Shown: positions 57,937 to 64,000 of the stretch, piece after piece | Layout of the letters: the number at the start of each line of letters is the position of its first letter | Numbering within the stretch: the stretch's first letter is position 1 | Assembly: GCA_007258455.2 (NCBI GenBank) | Contig: VDFB02344307.1 | Span: 1 to 64,000, forward strand | DNA length: 64,000 nt | Direction of reading: 5' to 3' | Source: Sequoia sempervirens | Taxonomy: Eukaryota > Streptophyta > Pinopsida > Cupressales > Cupressaceae | Made by a program: the position numbers and the translations under genes | Notes under the pieces: model-generated | Told to the model about the DNA's origin: nothing | Seen by the model: the letters and a program-made list of their open reading frames with translations, nothing else | Database searches by the model: none

Positions 57937-58420
57937 ATCTCCCCCTTTTCATTGATGGCAACACATGGTGTGAAAAACTACCAACAACAAACATAACAAC
58001 TCTGATCACCAACACACTGCTCCATCATACTTTCCTTTAATTTCTCTCCCTCTCTCAACTAATATTTCTCACATTTCTTCCTCTCTCCCCCTTTGACATC
58101 AATAGAAAATGGCATTACATTTGCATCTCTTTCCCCTTTTGACATCATACATACTTGCTCTTTTTACTTCTCTATATACTCCCCCTTAGGAGTAAACAAC
58201 AAACTATATCAACTAGCAATCACTACACATATCCTTTGACACATTTGACAAAGGAAAACACCAACTTGTATCAACACTTACTCCCCTTGACTGCAACAAC
58301 AAACAAAGCTACTACCTACTCCCCCTGAGAGGTAGCCTCAAACATTAGTCCAAAATAAATAGTGAATCTTGAACTCCAATGGATTGATGCATATCCTTAT
58401 ACATCTAGTTCAAAGTAGGA
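57937..58420 (-). other. Copia 3 3' untranslated region with repeated purine tracts
   Basis: AAAAGGGGGAGAT (57937-57949) beside the LTR, then related tracts near 58088, 58130 and 58180, as in copia 2. No coding frame. Confidence 0.7.
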
Positions 58421-59700
58421 GGGGTAATAACCCCTAACATCTCCCAAAGATACTCAAAAGTATCCTTAGGAAGAGCCTTAATGAATATATTAGCAACTTG
58501 ATCCTTTGTAGGCACATACTCAAGCTTCACCTCATTCTCTAGAACCTTCTCTCTCAAAAGTGATACTTGATTGAAATATGTTTTGTCCTTGAGTGCATCA
58601 CCAGATTCTTTGAAATGTTAATAGAACTTGTATTGTCATAAAAAATAGAAATTGGTTCATCATATAAAGCTCATATATCCTTGAGTTTTTTCCTCATCCA
58701 CAACACCAATGTGCAACAAGATGTTGTAATATGTTTTTCCTTTGAAATAGATAGACACTTAATTTTGCTTCTTTCCTAGCCAAGACACCAATCTACATCT
58801 AAGAAAGAATGCACCTCCACTTGTACTTCTCCTATCATCCACACAACCTACATAATTTGCATCTGTATAAGCACTCAAAGAGAAATCAATATCCTTTGGA
58901 TTCCACAAGCCATGTTCTAAAGTGCCCTTCAAGCATCTGAATATCCTCTTCACTACTGCAACATGTGACTCTCTAGGATTTTCTTGAAATCTAGCCACAA
59001 GACAAATTGCATGCATGATATCTAGTCTAGTAGCAGTTAGATATAGCAATCCTTTAATCATTGATCTATATTTTCTTTGATTGGCCTTAGGAGATTCATC
59101 ATTCTTAGTTATCTTGCAACTAGTAAGCATAGGAGCACATACTAGTTTAGAATCTTCCATTTTGAACTTCTTCAATACTTCCTTGACATACTTTGATTGT
59201 GAAATGAATATACCTTTCTTTGTTTGATTAATTTGAATTCCAAGGAATAAATTCATCTCCCCAAACACAAACATATCAAACTATTTTTGCATATCTTCTA
59301 CAAATCTCTTGCACATAGTTTTATTTCCTCCAAAAATTATATCATAATACACAACCACAATCAAAATTTGATCTTTTCTAACTTTGAAGTAAATATTACT
59401 ATCTGTGGCATCTTTATATCCTTGTTGTATCAAGTACCTATCCAACCTTGCATACCAAGCTTTGTGAGCTTTCTTTAATCCATAAAGTGCCTTCTTCAAT
59501 ATATAGACCATATCTGGTTTGTTTGATAATTGAAATCCTTCCATTTTCTCAATATATACTTCTTCCAACTCACCATTCAAGAATGCAGACTTCAAATCCA
59601 TTAGATAAACCTTGAAATCTTTATGTGCTACAAAATCCAAAAACATATTGACAACTTGCATTCTTGCCACTAGAGTAAATCTCTCCTAAAAATCTATTCC
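58421..59700 (-). pseudogene. Copia 3 reverse transcriptase and RNase H
   Basis: Frame 59281-59670 has VYLMDLKSAFLNGELEEVYI and VYILKKALYGLKKAHKAWYA. The catalytic box reads VVVYYDIIFGGN, one residue short of VYVDDIIFGGN, so RT is dead. Frame 58759-59274 continues MNLFLGIQINQTKKGIFISQ, KYRSMIKGLLYLTATRLDIM and TDANYVGCVDDRRSTSGGAF (RNase H start). The RNase H end (LEYVPTKDQVANIFIKALPK-like, about 58540-58450) is readable after stops. Confidence 0.88.
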
Positions 59701-60019
59701 TTCTACTAGTCAATATCCCTTACACACAAGCCTTGCATTGTTTATTACCACTTCTCCATTCTCATTTAGTTTGTTCTATAATACCCACCTATTTTCAATC
59801 ACATTCTTGTTTTTTGGTCTTGAGAAAAGTTCTCAAGTCTAATTCTTCTCAATATGCATTAGTTTTTCTTCCATATCCTTGATCCAATACTCATCTTTGC
59901 ATGATTCAATCATTGTTTTAGGTTCAAATTTAGAAAGTAAACATATATTTACCTATTCTTTGGCCATAGTAGCTTTTCTCCTTATCAAAACACCTTTTTT
60001 ATCACCAATGATATGATCT

Positions 60020-61090
60020 TCAGAATGATTCTTCTACACATACTTAGGAGTCTTAGGGATCCTTTCCAGAGCTTCTTCCTCTTCAATTTAAACTTCTTTC
60101 TCCTTACATTCATCTCTATCATTTTCTCTGCAAGAGGACTCATCTGATTCATATCCATACATCACTACAAAATTCTTCTATAAGTCTTCATCCACTTTGA
60201 CACTTTCACTCTCAATAATCTTCTTCAGCCTCTTGTTGTAGCATTGGTAAGCTTTACTTCTTGTAGAATATCCAAGGAAGATACCTCCATCAAATCTTGT
60301 ATCAAACTTTCCTAAGTTTTCTTCACCTCTTCTAATATAGCACTTGCTTTTAAACACTTTGAAGTATTTGAAAGTATGGATCCTTCCACACCACAACTCA
60401 TAGAGAGTCTTTGCATTTATTTTTCTTGCTTGAAATTTGTTAAGAATGCAAACAGCAATGTGAATTACTTCTCTCCAATAGACTTCTCGTATGTTTGCCT
60501 CTTTCATCATTGATCTTGTAGCTTCCTGAACAATCATGTTATTTCTTTTAACCACTCTATTCTCTTGAGGAGTCCTAGGGGCATATAAATGCCTCTTCAT
60601 CCCATGATTCTCACAAAAAAATTTAAAACTCATTGGAGGTGAATTCTCCACCTATTTCAAACCTCAAACACTTGATTTTCATGTCCATTTCATTCTCAAC
60701 CATAACTTTGAATGCTTTAAACTTATCTAGAGCTTCTTATTTTTCTTTGAGAAAATTAACCCATGTCATTCTAGAATAATCATCAATCAATAGCATGAAA
60801 TACATGCCACCTTGAATAATTCTTACTCTGGTAGGACCACAAAGGTCTATATGCACCAGCTCCACAGTACGGTAGTAGATTGTTCTTTAACTTTCAAATT
60901 TCTTCTTGCTTTCTTCCCAATTTAACTTTCCTTACATATAACATTGATTGGTTTTGTAATCCTTGACAGATCTCTCACAGCTTGAACTAAACTAATCCTC
61001 ACTACGCTATAAAAATTAATGTGACACATCCTTCTATGTCATAGACAACTTTCAATAATCTAAGTCATAAAGAAATGACCATCAACACCT
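60020..61090 (-). pseudogene. Copia 3 integrase
   Basis: Frame 60178-60651 has FCENHGMKRHLYAPRTPQEN and RVVKRNNMIVQEATRSMMKE, where the catalytic Glu (NGVVERKN) is Lys. It continues YELWCGRIHTFKYFKVFKSK and the C-terminal GIFLGYSTRSKAYQCYNKR. The N-terminal part (about 60700-61060) is in pieces but shows WVNFLKEK and the zinc-binding region. Inactive. Confidence 0.85.
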
Positions 61091-62440
61091 TTAAGCTGAT
61101 AAACAAATTTCCATCTGTCCTTCCAGCAACAACCACAATTTCAAAGCCTTTTTTGATCTCACATCCATCATCCTAAAACATAAGATTATATCCTTTGCTA
61201 CACATTTTTCCAACACTTAAGAGGTTATACCTTAAACCTTCAACATAAAGAACATCATATGTATTATGCTTGCCATCAAAACTAATAGAACATTTTTCAC
61301 ATATCTTAGGAGATGTATCATCACCAAACTTAACTAGACTTCCTTCATATTTCTAAAGTTTAATAAACTTACTTTTGTCACCAGTCATATGATTTGAGCA
61401 TCCACTGTCTATGATCTAGTTGTTCTTCTCTTCTCTAGCACGAGAAGTAGTCACCATAGCATTATGACCTACTTCTAGAGCACTTTTGTTCACACATATC
61501 TCGAAGTTAGTAGAATTAGATTCAACTTTCATAGCCATGAACAAGTATTCACTATCCTCGTCATCCCCATAGTTAGATTCATCATCAGATATACTAGCAT
61601 CTTCTCTAACATAATAACTTTTCTTAAATTTTTTTACCTTTGTTTTCTTTGTTCTTGTCATTCAAAGCTCTTTTTGGACATCTTGAAGCATAATGACCTA
61701 TATTACCACAACTAAAACATTTAAAAGGTAACTTACCTCTGCATTTACTAGTACCCTTTTTCATTTTCCTCACAAAATTTGCTTCTACATCATCAAGATC
61801 CTCTTGATATGATTCCTTAGTATTTTATGATTTTCCAACCTTAAAAGTAGTCTCAACCTTTGCATTCCTTGGACCAAATTCTCTCATTTCAAAAGTAGAT
61901 AAGGCGCCATACAACTAATCTCTAGAAAATAAATTTATGACTATAAGATTTACCTGAAGAGTTCCCAGTACCTTCTTTACCACTTCTTCTTCAAGTTTGT
62001 CACCAAGACCTCTAATGGAATTGATAACTTCATCTACCTTTTGCATGTAGCTTGTAATTTTTTTATCTTCAAACATCCATATGTTCTAAAATGTGATCTT
62101 TAGTTTTTACATCTTAGCTTGCTTGACCTTATCATCCCCTTCATAAATACTTTCCAATTTTTCCATATATCTTTAGTAGATTTCAAATTCATAACTTTAC
62201 AAGTTCAGTGTTAGGAAGACCACTTAAAAGAACATACCTTACTTTACAATTATTCTCATAGGCCTTGATCTCATCACAAGTACTTGAACCAATAGTAGGC
62301 ATACTATATCCAGTCTCAATATACATACAAACTCCAAATCCAAGAGATGCCAAGAAACATTCCATCCTTGTCTTCTAAAGACCATAGTCTGATCCATCAA
62401 ACAAAGGAGCATCCCTCTTGTGCATCATCCCAAATCTACC
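61090..62440 (-). pseudogene. Copia 3 gag and protease
   Basis: The zinc knuckle CFSCGNIGHYASRCP (about 61680-61725) is intact. Frame 61416-61661 holds an acidic Ser/Asp-rich linker (DASISDDESNYGDDEDSEYL) matching the one in copia 2. Protease (about 61380-61430) reads DSGCSNHMTGDKSKF after the stop at 61416. The gag start, MMHKRDAPLFDGSDYGL, is at about 62430 next to the leader and PBS. The gag body (61800-62400) is heavily shifted. Confidence 0.82.
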
Positions 62441-62473
62441 TCAAGCGGTTAAGCTTTCTTCCAAGGAACCCTA

Positions 62474-62484
62474 CTCTAATACCA
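62474..62484 (-). other. Primer-binding site of copia 3
   Basis: TGGTATTAGAG on the minus strand, three bases from the LTR; one change from TGGTATCAGAG. Confidence 0.8.
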
Positions 62485-62487
62485 ACT

Positions 62488-62529
62488 ATTGGATGCACAA
62501 GACAATTGAGAGGGGGGATGAATTAGTTG
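62488..62529 (-). repeat. Copia 3 5' LTR, start only
   Basis: TATTGGATGCACAAGACAATTGAGAGGGGGG... as in 35750 onward, then cut at 62530. Confidence 0.8.
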
Positions 62530-64000
62530 TGTTAGCTCTCAAAAACGTAGGTGGAATGCCTCAAGAGGCTGCCAATCTCTTGATACGCTTTAGGGTAACA
62601 AACAAGGTCAGATGAATTAAACCTTCTACTCTTCAGGTTCTGCTAGACCTAGGTGGGTGTACCTATCTGAATAAAGCTAACTTGACTCATGATTATCCTT
62701 CTTGCAATGATTTGTCCACAATGGCAGATGGAAGTGAACAAATGAAATCAAGCTTGGTACAAAATGTAGAGCAGTCTTCTAATCTAAATCCTAAATTGTT
62801 CAATTAACAGATGTAAAGAAACTGAATGAATCTAAATGATGAAATTATAAAGACCAGTGCCTTATTGGGTATGCGGAGTCAAATGAAACAAAAGTGGGCA
62901 ACTTATTCTCGAAAAAAATCAAATTGTCGGCATATGTTTTGTTTATAACTTGTATAAACATGCAAGACTGTGACTACTAAGCTCTACTTTAATAATCCAA
63001 ATGAATCTCCCTGATTACTGTGATCAACCAAAAGGATTTAATCTCTCCTTGAAAGAGCCAATCAATTAATCACATAGATATAGCAAATGTGTACTGATAA
63101 ACTAAAAAATAAACTTGTTATATCAATTTAAACAACCAGAAAGAATCAACTTGGAGACAGCTTAGCAATACTTTCAATAAACTCAACAGACAATTGACAC
63201 CAGAAATAAACTGCCACACCAATTGATTTTCATTGAAATCGCCATTTGAAAAAAATGCATCATAGTCTCTAATATGAGAACTTTATTCTACTGTATCCAT
63301 TCCTAAACTACCTACTGTATCTCATCTAAAATCTAATTCTTCATTTTACAATCGCAAATGGGTATTTATACACTAGCATCAGGAAACACATTGCTTCCAA
63401 ATCCATGTCGGCCAACTGCAGTAGTCGGGCAAAACCCATGTCGGCCACAATAACTAAGTTTTAATTAATACAACAAACATTCACCGTGACATTCTGATAG
63501 TCATACCGATCCAATGAATATCGACAGTCATCTCGTGTATCATGTCGTCCTGTTGACAGTTTGAGTCTCACCGAAAGTTCCTTTTATCTCTTGTGTATTG
63601 CTGTGACCTTCTATCGTCGGGGAGATATCATATCAATTACATTATGTCATGTCGAGAGATACCGTGTAATACTCTTCTGGTCATTGAGACAAATTAGTTT
63701 TCTCATCAAGATGTAACCTTCTATCTCATGTGGGTCGTCGTAACAAATCATAGTCGGGGAGACGTCTTGTAGGCCACATTATGTTCCACCAAAAGTCTTC
63801 ATCCATCTTGTGTGTCACTGAGACAAAAGCATATTCTCACCGAGATGTATCTTTCATTTGCTTTCGCCGAGACAATATTGTTCTCACGCCGAAAACCATT
63901 CATTAGACTTTGTCGGCAAGACCCGACGGGTTCGTTGAGACTCTACATTAAAGCTCATGACTCTTACTGAAATGTATTTCATTATCAGCGGTCGGCAAGA
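62530..64000. mobile_element. E8: LTR-like element leaving the right edge
   Basis: Starts TGTTAGCTCTC exactly where copia 3 LTR similarity ends. No gag/pol motif in 1.47 kb. TATAAATACCC on the minus strand at about 63360-63370 suggests a minus-oriented LTR, with the region to its right as U3. The last ~600 bases repeat GTCGGC/CCGAGA/TCGTCGGGGAGA-like motifs and are more GC-rich than the rest. Without the second terminus the class stays open. Confidence 0.5.
63361..63371 (-). promoter_or_regulatory. Possible TATA box in E8
   Basis: TATAAATACC on the minus strand, the same form as in the copia LTRs. Confidence 0.4.

Larger units (their letters stand above)
56317..62529 (-). mobile_element. Copia 3: Ty1/copia element of copia 2's family
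   Basis: 3' LTR 56317-57936, internal 57937-62487, and only the first ~42 bases of the 5' LTR (62488-62529) before E8 interrupts it. LTR start ATGCACAAGA, the LTR segment CATGGAAAACCCAAGAA and the purine-tract arrangement match copia 2, as do gag, protease, integrase and RT sequences. The first two bases of each LTR are mutated. It is inserted in E6. Confidence 0.9.

Overview
The window looks like repeat-only chromosomal DNA from a seed plant with a large genome; a conifer or other gymnosperm is my guess (inference from the low GC content, the long decayed elements and the absence of host genes). I found no intact host gene, tRNA, rRNA or CRISPR array. Almost all of it is LTR retrotransposons nested inside one another. 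Nearly every coding frame is broken by stops, frameshifts or lost catalytic residues, so most coding entries are pseudogenes.

The window can be read as one old Ty3/gypsy element (gypsy A, minus strand) split into pieces. Its reverse transcriptase/RNase H is at 50286-51383 and its integrase at 22636-23265. Three elements interrupt it. (1) A Tat-like Ty3/gypsy element (E1, minus, 2731-22635) has two 1297-bp LTRs plus a third, partial LTR. It encodes gag, protease, a G-patch-like segment, RT, two RNase H domains and integrase. Between pol and the 3' LTR it carries an antisense ORF with a plant mobile domain (PMD). E1 is itself hit by a complete 394-bp TRIM (14328-14721), a 5'-truncated chromovirus (about 17885-20550, plus) and, in its outermost LTR, an element running off the left edge (E0, 1-2730). 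(2) A Ty1/copia element (copia 2, minus, 23266-50285) has an insertion in each LTR. Its left LTR holds a complete second copia (copia 1, 23465-30083). Its right LTR holds a plus-strand non-autonomous element (E4, 36473-49468) whose 3' LTR contains a further non-autonomous element (E5, 41928-48515). (3) A plus-strand copia (E6, from 51384) has a 388-bp 5' LTR, gag and protease, then an unrecognised frame where pol should be. It contains a solo LTR with a perfect 5-bp target-site duplication (53595-54936). It is cut at about 56317 by another copia of copia 2's family (copia 3, minus, 56317-62529), which is cut in turn at 62530 by an element leaving the right edge (E8).

The order of insertion follows from which element interrupts which. 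Boundaries were read from TG...CA termini, primer-binding sites next to LTRs, polypurine tracts and flanking duplications. For copia 2, the two reassembled LTRs come out at nearly equal length (about 1.54 and 1.53 kb), which supports the parse. The features most worth following up are the antisense PMD ORF, the unexplained frame in E6, the two non-autonomous elements E4 and E5, the TRIM, the solo LTR, and a short TAGYGACGC-like motif clustered at both ends of E1's internal region. All identities are by eye; no search or alignment was run.
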